Assembly (NCBI GenBank): GCA_965202795.1
Contig: OZ241848.1
Span: forward strand, 992,001-1,056,000
Reading direction: 5' to 3'
DNA: 64,000 nucleotides
Origin: JACOND01 sp965202795
GTDB taxonomy: Bacteria; Bdellovibrionota; Bdellovibrionia; Bdellovibrionales; UBA1609
Of the stretch, positions 1 through 9,121 are shown one piece after another. Position 1 is the stretch's first letter. The number at the start of each line of letters is the position of its first letter. The position numbers and the translations under genes are program-made. Under the pieces are notes generated by a model, which did no database searches, had not been told where the DNA came from, and was given only the letters and a program-made list of their open reading frames with translations.

Positions 1-1
1 A

Positions 2-1426
2 AGCCAAAATTTAAGCTGTCTTTTTCCCCATATTGCAAAAATAATCAGGCATATTTCTGAAAAGCCATTTTCCACAGAGCCATCTTATTATAGATCTTTT
101 GCAAATATAAAATACCTTGCCATAAGCCCCTTAGCTTTTAAATCTCCTGAATCTTATGAGTCCAAAAGGCTGCAGTTTTTGTTTGGGCTTGGCGCTTATT
201 TGGAAAGCCAGTCAAACAGCGAATTGAATCATATTAAAGAAGTCATAAGAGATTCTATTCCAAGGCTGAGGTTTGCAGACTTGGAAAATTATCTCAAAAT
301 TTATCCATTGATGATGAGCGCAGAGACAGAAAAATTTTGGCATTGGGATTTTTTTAATGCGCCAAGTGAGAAAGGAAGCTTTATTTCCCCAAAAGATGAA
401 AATGTAAAGAGCTATTTTTTAAGCCTTATGTCAGATATTCCAAAAGCGCTTTTTGACAATTTAAACATAAGAAATTTAGATCCTAAAGAAATATCAGCTT
501 TAGAAAACTTGGCGCGGTTTAATCCAGATCTGCTGCAAAATATAAATATTTCTGATGAAGGCAAAAAAAACATAAAAAATCTTTTCGGCAAAATCTTTGA
601 GCATCAAAACAGGCAGAGATTAAAATATGTTGTAAAAATAACATTGGACAATAACAAAATACAGGAGTTTATTACAGGTTTTCGCAAAGATTTTATTAAA
701 GAGCAGTCTATGAGAGAATTTTTTAAATGCAGTCCGGGGCAAAAAAATTATAAATCATTGGTTTTTGGCAGAAATGACATATTTGAGAAGGTCTGTTTTA
801 TTTCCGCAAACAATGAGTCTGCTAATATTTTGAATATCTCTTCATCAAGCATAAGGCCCTTGGACTTTGCCAATTCTTTTTTTATAGCAGAAAACAAGTT
901 TTTGCAGGATGAGATATTAAAAAGATGCGCGCAAAAGCAATTGTTTTATGCGCAGTTTAAAGAGTTAATCTTGAAAAGGCAGTGGAAAAACAGCGAGATG
1001 CTGCTGCTCCCTCCAGACCCTTTCTCTAAAATAATTTTAGAACTTCCAAACCTCAATGATTTGAATATTCCCAGCAAAAGCGTTTTTATACATCAAAAAG
1101 GCATTCAAGCTGTTATCTTTGATAAATCAAAACTGCCAGAATTAAAAATGTTCAACCCAGCAGATCCGGAGACAGAGCTGTTTCCTTTTCAATACCTGCA
1201 AGACATTGGAATCAGCATAGGGATCGGAGCCTTCTCCCATAACCCTGAATTGATGAAGCTTCTTACAGGCAATCCTCCAGACTGGCTGAAAAAAATAGGC
1301 GGCGCCAAAGCCCAAAAAGAATACCTGAATACCCGCATAAATATCAAAATTCTGCAGGGCATTTATCTGTCCTGGAGAGACAGTAAGGAGCCTATCGGAG
1401 AAGCTTTTAGCATTATTGACGCCTGA
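2..1426 (+). CDS. 5'-partial protein of unknown function
   Basis: The frame is open from the first bases of the window, so the gene starts upstream; the TTG at 179 is only the first start-like codon inside it. About 474 residues are visible. I recognise no domain or catalytic motif. The sequence is AT-rich and rich in Lys, Phe, Ile and Asn, unlike the GC-rich Rpn genes further on. The stop overlaps the next small reading frame by 11 bp, and a DNA methyltransferase gene follows immediately, so it is probably part of a restriction or defence operon (inference from context only). Confidence 0.6.
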   Translation, partial: SQNLSCLFPHIAKIIRHISEKPFSTEPSYYRSFANIKYLAISPLAFKSPESYESKRLQFLFGLGAYLESQSNSELNHIKEVIRDSIPRLRFADLENYLKIYPLMMSAETEKFWHWDFFNAPSEKGSFISPKDENVKSYFLSLMSDIPKALFDNLNIRNLDPKEISALENLARFNPDLLQNINISDEGKKNIKNLFGKIFEHQNRQRLKYVVKITLDNNKIQEFITGFRKDFIKEQSMREFFKCSPGQKNYKSLVFGRNDIFEKVCFISANNESANILNISSSSIRPLDFANSFFIAENKFLQDEILKRCAQKQLFYAQFKELILKRQWKNSEMLLLPPDPFSKIILELPNLNDLNIPSKSVFIHQKGIQAVIFDKSKLPELKMFNPADPETELFPFQYLQDIGISIGIGAFSHNPELMKLLTGNPPDWLKKIGGAKAQKEYLNTRINIKILQGIYLSWRDSKEPIGEAFSIIDA

Positions 1427-1622
1427 TCAGCGCTTTTTGAACGGCAGAGAAATGACGGGCTTTTCTGCAAGGGAAAAAGAAATCCCCTTAATTTACCGCA
1501 TTGATTCAAAAAACGCGAAAAACATGCCGCGGCTGCTTAAAATTCTTGCCATGGCGTCTCCCAGCCATCAATATGACGCTATGGAGATTTTAAAATCTTT
1601 GGAAAGAGGGCTTTCTGCATGA
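1416..1622 (+). CDS. small protein or C-terminal continuation of the preceding gene
   Basis: A 68-residue frame starting at TTG 1416, one base forward of the preceding frame and overlapping it by 11 bp; an in-frame ATG lies at 1452. Its stop overlaps the ATG of the methyltransferase (ATGA at 1619), the signature of translational coupling. The sequence is basic with an amphipathic end and has no motif I recognise. It may be a separate small gene, or the displaced C-terminus of the upstream gene after a frameshift; the lack of a clear ribosome binding site leaves both open. Confidence 0.4.
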   Translation: MTPDQRFLNGREMTGFSAREKEIPLIYRIDSKNAKNMPRLLKILAMASPSHQYDAMEILKSLERGLSA

Positions 1623-2829
1623 GTTTCCCCGGCTGCTCTCTCCCACCCTCAAGCCCCTTTGAATCCCGGCATTTGCCGGCGGCGGAGAGGATCCGAAAGG
1701 GAAGCTTTTACACGCCAAAAAAAATCGTGGACAAGGTTCATAGCCTCATTGAGAGCTATAAATCCCGCCCGCGGGCTGTCCTGCTTGACAGCGCTGCGGG
1801 AATGGGGGCCTTTTTGCAGCCTGGCGGAAAGGCAGCCTGCAAAGCGGCGGAGATTGACCCTGCGGCCGGAAGGATATTGAAAAGCCGGCTCCCAGCGGAA
1901 AATCTGTTTTTAGGGAATGCGCTCTTGAATGCCGGCCGAAAAAAGTTTTGCATCGCCGCGGAGGATTTTCTCATACAAATTGGCAATCCGCCCTATAATG
2001 ACACCACTTCAGCCTATAAAAGCGGGCAAAAGGGAAAAAACATCTGCGACAGGGATCTTTATGACCGCGATTTAAGCGTCTCTTTTTTAAAGTCATATAA
2101 CAAACTGAGGGCGGACATAGTTTGTGTTCTGCATCCGCTTTCCTGCCTGATAAAGGAGGCCAACTTTAAAAGGCTTGGAGGTTTTGCCCAAAACTACCGG
2201 CTGAAAAAGGCATTTTTGTTTTCAAGCCGCGAATTTCAGAATGTGAGCCGGACAGGCTTTCCATAGCCCTCGCCCTCTATGAAAGGGGCCGGCCCGGCAT
2301 GAGCTATAAAGAAATAAAAGCTTTTCCCTTTCAGACGCTTGAAGGCAAAAAGATTTTTCGTCTTGGAGATTTCCCTTATACAGACTCCTTTATCAGGAAA
2401 TATCCGCCAAGAAAATCAGACCCTCAGCTCTCAGACATTGGCGTCTATTACCGCGCTTACCGGGATATAAACTCCCTTATAAGAAACCAGGATTTTCACG
2501 CGCAAAAAGGCCCGGACAGCCTTCCGGTTCAGGCAGAAAGCTTTTACAAATATGCCTATCTTTTCTCCTTCAAAAAGCTGTTTCGCCCCCATGATCTCTG
2601 GCTTTATGGCAACCTCTCGCCCATTGGGGATCAACGCCTGGTTGAAAAGCATAAAGAGCTTTTTGTCCAATACGCGCTGCTTTCAAAGCCCAAGCTCTTC
2701 AGCCCCGCGGCGCGAAAAAAGATTTTCAGCGCATGCTCTTTAAAAGAAAACCAGCTGGCCGCTGAAAACCCTGCCTTGGAGCTGTATTCAATTTGGGATC
2801 CTTATTTTTGCGCGGCGGCTTGCCTTTAG
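1619..2829 (+). pseudogene. N6-adenine DNA methyltransferase, frameshifted
   Basis: Class I SAM-dependent DNA methylase of the adenine-N6 type. The first part has a motif I-like stretch (SAAGMGAF, about residues 59-66) and the catalytic NPPY motif at residues 123-126, preceded by a YTPKKIV segment usual in Eco57I/type I-like methylases. The frame stops at 2264, but a +1 frame runs straight through the junction (reading EPDRLSIALALYERG) and stays open to 2829, giving about 400 residues in all. I place the frameshift near 2243. Activity would need the C-terminal target-recognition part, so the gene is probably inactive unless the frameshift is a sequencing error. It is coupled to the small gene upstream and was probably the modification arm of a lost restriction system. 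Confidence 0.75.
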
Positions 2830-2941
2830 CCTGAAAGGCCCGGATGAATCGCCTGTTTTGGCTTCAGCGCAAGGGGCTGTTTATCTTCTGCCCTCATCGG
2901 CGCCGGCGGCTCATTTTGCCTTGGCCCCGGCGCTGAGCCTC

Positions 2942-3256
2942 CCAGTTTTCCCGCAGAGGCGGCTGGCAGGGCCGGCCTCCAAGCAGGCCCCGGCGCTGAG
3001 CCTCCCGGTTTCTCCGCAGAGGCAGCTGGCGGGGCCGGCCTCCAAGCAGGCCTCGGCGCTGAGCCTCCGCTTTTCCCGCAGAGGCAGCTGGCGGGGCCGG
3101 CCTCCAAGCAGGCCCCGGCGCTGAGCCTCCCAGTTTTCCCGCAGAGGCGGCTAGCAGGGCCGGCCTCCAAGCAGGCCCCGGCGCTGAGCCTCCGCTTTTC
3201 CCGCAGAGGCGGCTAGCAGGGCCGGCCTCCAAGCAGGCTCCGGCGCTGAGCCTCCG
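2942..3256. repeat. five tandem 62-63 bp GC-rich repeats
   Basis: Five units begin with GAGGC(G/A)GCT at 2956, 3019, 3081, 3144 and 3206, each carrying GGCCGGCCTCCAAGCAGG and ending CGGCGCTGAGCCTCC. The array lies directly after the methyltransferase pseudogene. It is open in several frames on both strands only because the units lack stop codons. The last unit runs into the 244-bp direct repeat. Confidence 0.85.
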
Positions 3257-3484
3257 TCCGAGTTCGATATTTCAGATTCTGTTGAAATCCATGGTTTCTC
3301 TGGGGATCAGAGGGGTTTTTGAGGCTTAGTCAGGGGGAAAAAGACAAGCCGCATTCAGGCTCCCTTTGAGCCAGGCTCAAAAGCCCTGAGGCTGGGCCGC
3401 CAAGCCAGCTCTCCCCTTCATCTCCGCAACTCCCGGCGCGCTGCCCCTGCCTGCCGGGAACAGCCGCGGAGGCTGTTCCAACAA
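3241..3484. repeat. 244-bp direct repeat, left copy
   Basis: Identical over 244 bp to 5200-5443, in the same orientation. The two copies bracket the SDH_sah protease gene and its small upstream frame. No open gene is seen in the repeat. It starts at the CGGCGCTGAG end of the neighbouring tandem repeat and stops at TTCCAACAA. Confidence 0.93.
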
Positions 3485-3882
3485 TAAGGGGCTTTTCCGA
3501 AAGCTCCCGCCTTTAGGGGGCTGGGCAAAAGCCACATCCCCAGGAAAGGGGCAGATCTGCCCCAGAAAGCCCCAGCGGCGGGAATCAGGCGGCGGGCGGT
3601 TCATTTTTCTGCTTTTTTTATTTGACTTTTTGTGTCTCAGGCTGTACTTTAATTGGTAAGAGTTTTAGAGCCTAATAAGCGGGAGGTCTCAGAGACGCCC
3701 CCCTTATTGGCATGTGAGGTATTGAGTTCCAGGCCAGACCAGTTTTTGGATTACAGAGGAACAGAGCTGGCAAATTGCGGGGGATTTCCGCGCTTTATGA
3801 AAAAGATCCTCTGGAGATGGCGGAAAAAATGCTTTTTGAGCTGTTTTTGAGGATTTTAGCTGATTTTTCTGATTAAACCGGC
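3485..3882. other. intergenic region without a supported gene
   Basis: About 400 bp between the left direct repeat and the 3883 gene. Only short frames without ribosome binding sites are present. A stretch at 3640-3720 looks faintly tRNA-like but does not fold into a cloverleaf by eye. Confidence 0.5.
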
Positions 3883-4158
3883 ATGGCCAAAATTATGACT
3901 GCCAAAAAACCCGCAAAATTAGTGTCAGAGGCGCTTCTGCCCCGGCATATTTCGGATGAAGATGCCAAAGCCCTTGATTCTTACAGGGATTCTTACAGGG
4001 ATTTTCACAGGGAATATAAAGAAATTTCTGACATGAGTAAAAAAATAGATGCAGTCATGGGCAGACAAACAACATACAAGCTCATTTTTGGATCAACAAA
4101 AGATTGTGAAATTAATCCTAATGCCATACCACCAGCAACCTCATCGTATAAAATTTAA
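3883..4158 (+). CDS. small hypothetical protein upstream of the protease
   Basis: A 91-residue charged frame starting at ATG 3883, with an imperfect internal repeat (DSYRD twice) suggesting a helical segment. No family recognised. It overlaps the start of the SDH_sah gene by 38 bp in another frame, so it may be a coupled partner or a leader whose frame was displaced. It lies inside the pair of 244-bp direct repeats, so it probably arrived with the protease gene. Confidence 0.45.
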   Translation: MAKIMTAKKPAKLVSEALLPRHISDEDAKALDSYRDSYRDFHREYKEISDMSKKIDAVMGRQTTYKLIFGSTKDCEINPNAIPPATSSYKI

Positions 4159-5086
4159 AACCACTCATGACTGGCATAATTTTGTCAGTCAGTCTAAGGG
4201 GCAATTTAATCCTCTTGAACTTCGCAGAGCCTGTTATAAAGATATTGAGATGCATCGGAAGCGCCCCTTGTTAGTGTATGCGACAAAAATTTTAATGACA
4301 CCTCTTCCGCCCGGCGTATCTAATTTTATTGATCTAACTGATATAGAAGGCTTTACTGATCTAATTCATTCTGTGAAAAACAAAAAAGCGGTTGATGTTT
4401 TATTGCACAGTCCAGGCGGCAGGCCCGATGCTGCAGAGAGGCTTGTAGAGCTTTTGCGCTTTCATTTTGAAGAGATTTGTTTTCTTATTCCTCATTCAGC
4501 TTATTCTGCGGCAACTATGCTCGCCTTGTCAGGAGACAGCATTATTTTACACCCAAGCGCTGCCCTGGGGCCTATTGATCCGCAAATTAATGGCTTGCCG
4601 GCAGGGATGATTAAAAATGGTTTTGAAAAAGCAAGGAAAATTATAGGAAAAGAAGGTTATCGATCGATGCTGCCTTATGTCCCTCTTATTGAAAAATACT
4701 CTCTAGATCTTCTCCAGTTGTGTGAAGATTCAGAAAAACTGTCAAAAAAACTGGCTTCAAGCTGGCTTAAAAAATATATGTTTAAAAATGATACAGATGA
4801 TGTTGATAAAAAAATAGCTGAATCTGTCAAATATCTCTCAAATTATGATGAGCATTTAATGCATTCCCGCCCTCTTTCTATAAACAAGCTTTCTGCCTTA
4901 GGTTTAAAAGTCAAGCTGGCCGACGCTGAACTTCAGGATCTTTTATGGGAATCTTATATTTTGATAAATGGATTTTTCAATATCAGCCCCTTTGTAAAAT
5001 TATATGAGGATGCAAAAAATATCTCATTGGGCCAGCAATTTCCTGTTATGCCGCCTTCCTCTCAAGGCAAAAGGGCAAAATCCTAA
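4121..5086 (+). CDS. SDH_sah-type (ClpP-like) membrane-associated serine protease
   Basis: Resembles the serine dehydrogenase proteinase family (SDH_sah, ClpP/crotonase fold). The diagnostic block is present: HSPGG in the oxyanion-loop region, then PHSAYSAATMLALS with the likely nucleophile Ser (SAATM), then SAALGPIDPQI. I chose ATG 4121 because the frame before it overlaps the upstream small gene and has no better ribosome binding site; the frame is open from 4049. The length of about 321 residues fits the family. Homologues are found alone and in defence or mobile regions, and the substrate here is unknown. Its placement between two identical 244-bp repeats suggests recent insertion or duplication of the flanks. 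Confidence 0.8.
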   Translation: MPYHQQPHRIKFKTTHDWHNFVSQSKGQFNPLELRRACYKDIEMHRKRPLLVYATKILMTPLPPGVSNFIDLTDIEGFTDLIHSVKNKKAVDVLLHSPGGRPDAAERLVELLRFHFEEICFLIPHSAYSAATMLALSGDSIILHPSAALGPIDPQINGLPAGMIKNGFEKARKIIGKEGYRSMLPYVPLIEKYSLDLLQLCEDSEKLSKKLASSWLKKYMFKNDTDDVDKKIAESVKYLSNYDEHLMHSRPLSINKLSALGLKVKLADAELQDLLWESYILINGFFNISPFVKLYEDAKNISLGQQFPVMPPSSQGKRAKS

Positions 5087-5199
5087 ACAACAAGCTGAAG
5101 TGAGCATTGAAAATTTTTTGAATAGCCTGTTTTGACCTCGCTGCTGATCTCCTGTTTGCGCTCTGCTCCGGCGGCGAAGCCTCATTTTGCCTGTTTCCT

Positions 5200-5443
5200 C
5201 GGCGCTGAGCCTCCGTCCGAGTTCGATATTTCAGATTCTGTTGAAATCCATGGTTTCTCTGGGGATCAGAGGGGTTTTTGAGGCTTAGTCAGGGGGAAAA
5301 AGACAAGCCGCATTCAGGCTCCCTTTGAGCCAGGCTCAAAAGCCCTGAGGCTGGGCCGCCAAGCCAGCTCTCCCCTTCATCTCCGCAACTCCCGGCGCGC
5401 TGCCCCTGCCTGCCGGGAACAGCCGCGGAGGCTGTTCCAACAA
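5200..5443. repeat. 244-bp direct repeat, right copy
   Basis: Identical to 3241-3484 and in the same orientation (offset 1959 bp). It follows the protease gene; recombination between the two copies would delete that gene together with one repeat. Confidence 0.93.
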
Positions 5444-5857
5444 ACAGGCCGGCAAGCCCCCTGACTCAATGCTGTGAAATGTCTCAAAATGGAATATTTT
5501 GCGCCAAAATGGAATGTTTTTTTCTCAAAACCCCCCAAAACCGGGGTTTTGAGGGCATTTTGGATGGATCGTTTTTTGCATGATGTTTTTTGATTGCGCC
5601 TGAGCTTAAACAGATTTTTTTAGAGATTTGCTTAAAATTTGGGCGCTTTTTGAGATTTTTTTTCAGATTTGGGGATTTTCGGGATTTTTAGGCGCTTTTT
5701 GAGGTTTTTTTCAGATTTTTTAAAAAAAATTGCAAAAAAACTAGATTTTACATCATTTTTGCATGGTGTTTCGTAAAGTCTGCGCGCGAAAGCTCCAAGC
5801 AGAGGCTTTAGCGGGGGCGGGCAGGCAGCGGACAAAAACCAAACAGGAGGGACAGCC
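5444..5857. other. T-rich intergenic leader of the first Rpn gene
   Basis: No gene. It holds an 11-bp inverted repeat (5524-5534 with 5543-5553, arms CTCAAAACCCC and GGGGTTTTGAG) without a T-run right after it. Two T-rich direct repeats around GGCGCTTTTTGAG follow at 5642 and 5691. A segment from about 5786 is repeated almost exactly before the second Rpn copy (12739 on), including the ribosome binding site AGGAGGG just before ATG 5858. Confidence 0.6.
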
Positions 5858-7364
5858 ATGAAAGCAAACATTTTCGGCAAGGGAAAAAAAAGAAAAAAGG
5901 ACAAATCAGGGAGCAGATCTGCCCATGAACGGCCGCCAGGCCGCCCCGGCAAACCAGAAAATCTCCGCCCCGCTGGCGGAGGCCGGGCAGGCTGCCCCGC
6001 TGGGACAGCAAAAAGTCAGCCCTCTGGACCAACCTGCGCCTCCGCGGAAAACCGGGAACGGCCGAAAGGCTGTCCCGACAAACAGACACTGACAGGGCGG
6101 CCCTCTGGAGGGACCTGCCGCTCCCCGGCGACTCGGGAACGGCCGAAAGGCCGTCCCAGCAAACAGACGCTGACAGGGCGGCCCTCTGGACAAGCCCGCC
6201 ATGCCGCGGAGGCGCGGGAACGGCCGCGAGGCCGCCCCAGTAAACAGACGCTGACAGGGCGGCTCTCTGGACAAGCCCGCCGCTCCGCGGAGGCGCGGGA
6301 ACGGCCGCGAGGCCGCCCCGGCAAACAAGCCCGCGGGGGGCCCTCAGCCCATGACTCTTACTTCCGCAAGGTTTTTTCCAAAAAAAGATACACCCCCAAC
6401 ATCTTTAAGCTTGCGCTCCCTGAAAAACTCTACAATCTGCTGGACTGGAGCTCCCTGGAGGTCGAAATGAAAACCTTTCTAAGCGAGGAAATGAGAGAGA
6501 GGCGGACCGACATCCTCTGCTCTGTGAAAATTAAAAATGGCGGCGGACGGCTGGGCCTGCTGTTTCTTTTGGAGCACCGAAGCCACCAGGGAAAGGACAT
6601 CCACCAGATTCTTCTGGAGTATCAGACTCCGGCTTACCGGGCCTTGAAGATGCCCATCATCCCCATTGTTCCCTACAGCGGAAAAAGGCCAAAGTGGACC
6701 CAGCCCCTGGATTTTCATGGCTCGCTGCTGCGCGATTTTAAGAGTCAGCTTTCGCCGGCTCAGTCCAGGGCCGCGGCGGAGGTTTGGGATGCAATAAAGG
6801 GGCATGTTTTGAATTTCCGCAGTATTTTTAAGGCTCGCTGTCGCTTCGGCTCTGCTGAATTTGAGGGAGCTGGATGAGGGAAAAGCCAGGGGCTTGACTT
6901 CTCATCCGGCATTGTTTATTCTGCAGCATATATGGGATTTGCAGGGGGATTGGGAGCGGGCTGAGCGGATTATTAAAAAGCTGTTTCGCATGGGGGCCGC
7001 TTTAAGCCTTGAGGACTGGAAGGTTTTAATAAACAAGGCTGTGGATTATATTTGCAGCGCCCATCCGGGGCGGTTTAACTGGAATGTTTTAAAGGAGATC
7101 GATCAAAAAGCCACAGGAGGGAAAAACTTTATGCAGTTTATAGACACAATGGAAGAGGTTGGCAAAAAAAACCTGCAAAAAGGCCGCCAAGAAGGCCGCC
7201 AGGAGGAGCGCCGGGCGGTCATTTTCAACATGCTCCAGGAAAAGTTTGATATTTCCGCTATTTCCAGGGCAACTGGCCTGCCAGAAACTGAGATTATCAA
7301 GTTCAAAAACGGCAAGCTCAAAAGCCAGCCGAAAGCGGGCGCTCAAAACGGCAAGGCTGAATGA
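5858..7364 (+). pseudogene. Rpn/YhgA-like PD-(D/E)XK nuclease, copy A1, two overlapping frames
   Basis: Recombination-promoting nuclease / putative transposase family (Transposase_31, PD-(D/E)XK fold). The core starts near HDSYFRKVF, has an Asp in RRTDILCSVKI and the LLEHRSHQGKD block, then PIIPIVPYSG. An unusual N-terminal extension of about 155 residues holds 27-residue repeats encoded by an 81-bp DNA repeat. The first frame stops at 6877; the C-terminal half lies in the +1 frame (open from 6813, start-like TTG 6861) and ends at 7364 with an EGRQEE-type stretch and a small helical C-terminal domain. The switch lies near 6824-6831 (ATT TTT AAG G). The same break occurs in copies A2 and A3, so it is either ancestral decay or a programmed +1 frameshift. 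A strong AGGAGGG precedes ATG 5858. Confidence 0.75.
5925..6332 (+). repeat. 81-bp in-frame repeats built on the dispersed hairpin unit
   Basis: Hairpin cores GGCC-NNNN-GGCC lie at 5931, 6060, 6141, 6222 and 6303; the last four are spaced exactly 81 bp, or 27 codons. Each unit carries a CTCCGCGGAG-type palindrome upstream (degraded in some), the hairpin with loop GAAA or GCGA (GCCA in the first), and then usually CCC-(A/C)G-(C/T)AAACA. The units encode the RERP(K/R)G(R/C)PSKQ peptide repeats of the Rpn extension. Confidence 0.88.
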
Positions 7365-7433
7365 GCCGCGGCTTAGGCCTGGCCCGGGCGGGGCCGGCCC
7401 GGCAATTAAAAGAGCTTTTGCCTTGGCCCCACA

Positions 7434-7722
7434 CAGCGCTCATCCGAGGCGGTTTAACTGGGAGGTTTTAAAGGAGATCGATCAAAAAGCCACAGGAGGG
7501 AAAAACTTTATGCAGTTTATAGACACAATGGAAGAGGTTGGCAAAAAAAACCGCCAGGAAGGCCGCCAGGAAGGCCGGCAGGAAGGCCGGCAGGAAGGCC
7601 ATAAAGAAGTCGCTTTAAACATGCTTCATGCCAAGGCAGATATAGCCTTTATTGTTAAAGTGACTGGCCTGCCTGAAAAGGAAGTCCGCAGGCTGAAAAA
7701 CAGCAGAAAAAACGGCGGCTGA
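7434..7722 (+). pseudogene. second, partial Rpn C-terminal segment
   Basis: Directly after copy A1 the DNA for the Rpn C-terminus begins again (AHPRRFNWEVLKEIDQK on), followed by five EGRQ/EGH-type units and the ending VTGLPEKEVRRLKNS. It lacks the nuclease core and any start codon of its own. Its ending matches copy A2 better than A1, so it looks like a recombination product between copies. The long open frame at 7159-7722 is a frame-shadow except in this part. Confidence 0.75.
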
Positions 7723-7740
7723 GTTTTTTTGCCAAAATGG

Positions 7741-7886
7741 CCGATAGGCCGGCCCGGCAAACAGGCTCCGGCGCTGAGCCTGCTCCTGCGGGAGCGGCCG
7801 ATAAGAGACTGCCCCTCTGGACAAGCCCGGCGCCCCGCGGAGGCGCGGGAGCAGCCGCGAGGCCATCCCAGCAAACAGCCCCCTGC
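7741..7886 (+). repeat. dispersed hairpin repeats, intergenic
   Basis: Two units in non-coding DNA: GGCC-GATA-GGCC followed by GGCCCGGCAAACAGG at about 7740-7770, and CTCTGGACAAG, palindromic CCGCGG, GCC-GCGA-GGC and CCCAGCAAACAG at about 7815-7880. Both match the units inside the Rpn genes. Confidence 0.75.
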
Positions 7887-8075
7887 GGCAGGTTTCTGTT
7901 TTGCCCCTGTCCCAGCTCCGCGGCTCTGGTTTAATCCCCTGATTTCGGCGGCAGCGGCAGGCTGGCATTTTCGCTGGTTTTAGCTGAAAATGGGATAAAA
8001 ACAGGAGCTTTTTGCATAAAATTATGCTTTTTGCTATATTTTAATCGGAAAAAATTTGGATAAGGCGGATAAATT

Positions 8076-8878
8076 ATGTCAAAATCGGGGCTAAAAAACA
8101 GAGCTTGTCTGATTTTTTGGCTTTTTCTGTTTTGCCCCTGGACTTTAGCAGAGGCATCAGAGGAAGAGTGTTTGTCTTGGTTTAAAATCTCCGGCCTGAA
8201 AAAAGGGCCTGACTGCCTTCTGGACTGCGGCTTGGCGGAAACAGATATGGGAACTTTCCACTGCTCAGCCCAATGTGAATCTCTTTGCAAAACAAAGCTA
8301 AAAAAGCGGATTTATTGGACGATGTCTAATATCTATCCCGGGTTAACTAAGGCGGAGCGAGAGCTTGCGGCTGAAGCTCCTGCAAAAATGCTGGCCGCCT
8401 ATCAACTCACATGGACAGCTGAAAATTTATGCTTGAATATTTTTGAGGACAGCGATATATACAGGAGTTCATAAATGTATTCCAGCATTGAATAACATTT
8501 TTTAAAGAAGGCTTTATTAGAGAGTTCCAATAATTTTGTCAGAATATTTGTGGACTTCTTAATAAATGACGAAAGCGATGCCTGCCGGCATTTTGCATGG
8601 GCAGCTTTGCTGTATAAAAAATTTGGCCTGGAATTTGCCAAAAAGATTCTGGATGCTCATGAACAACAGCCAGCGCAGCCTTCCAATGAAAAAGCTATGG
8701 ATTTGGCAAATAATCAGGCAGGCTTGCCGCGGCGGCTCAGCTGCATCGGAAAAACAGCCTTGAGAAGCGGGAGATTTTAAAACCCTTTCAGGAAAATCTC
8801 AGAAGCGGAAAAACTGATAATTCTCAAGCGGGGATCTCAAAAGAAACCCTCAAAATCAGAGATAGCCAATACAGATAA
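8076..8878 (+). pseudogene. secreted Cys-rich protein with an N-D-E-S-D-A-x-R-H domain, disrupted
   Basis: Starts with a signal peptide (hydrophobic core CLIFWLFLF, likely cleavage after TLAEA) and a Cys-rich stretch (DCLLDCG, FHCSAQCESLC). In-frame stops occur at 8472 and 8493; the same frame then continues with NDESDACRHFAWAALL and MDLANNQAG, a His/Asp-rich pattern I associate with DUF6973-like domains of effector-type secreted proteins. A further frameshift near 8728 restores a coherent tail (HRKNSLEKREILKPF) that ends at 8878. The family assignment is tentative. A related 30-bp scrap occurs at 19231-19258. At least three disabling changes make this a pseudogene. Confidence 0.6.
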
Positions 8879-9121
8879 ACTATGGGACAAATTAAAAGGG
8901 CAGAAAAAGCGAAAGAAGCCGGAAAAAGCAAATAAGGGAAAAAAAAAGTTTTAATCATAATGATCAAAAAATCTCTAAAATTATTATGCATAAAAACTGC
9001 TGCTGCCGCTGAAACTGAAGAGGGCCGCCTCAAGATGCCTTGCAGCCCTCTAAAAGGCGGGATAAAAGCTGGCTGAAGGCAAAGGCGGGGGCGCGGCAGA
9101 AAAGGCCGGCAGATCAAAAAC

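Noticed and set aside
2826..3232. Frames of 88-114 codons in the 62-bp tandem array
   Set aside because: Open on both strands owing to repeat composition; no ribosome binding site or conserved motif.
3640..3720. tRNA-like sequence (AATTGGTAAGAG and GGGAGGTC)
   Set aside because: I could not pair an acceptor stem, anticodon stem or T-arm; similarity is limited to short stretches.
5566..5582. 17-bp match GGATCGTTTTTTGCATG with 63049-63065
   Set aside because: It includes a T-run and could occur by chance in 64 kb; only two copies were seen.
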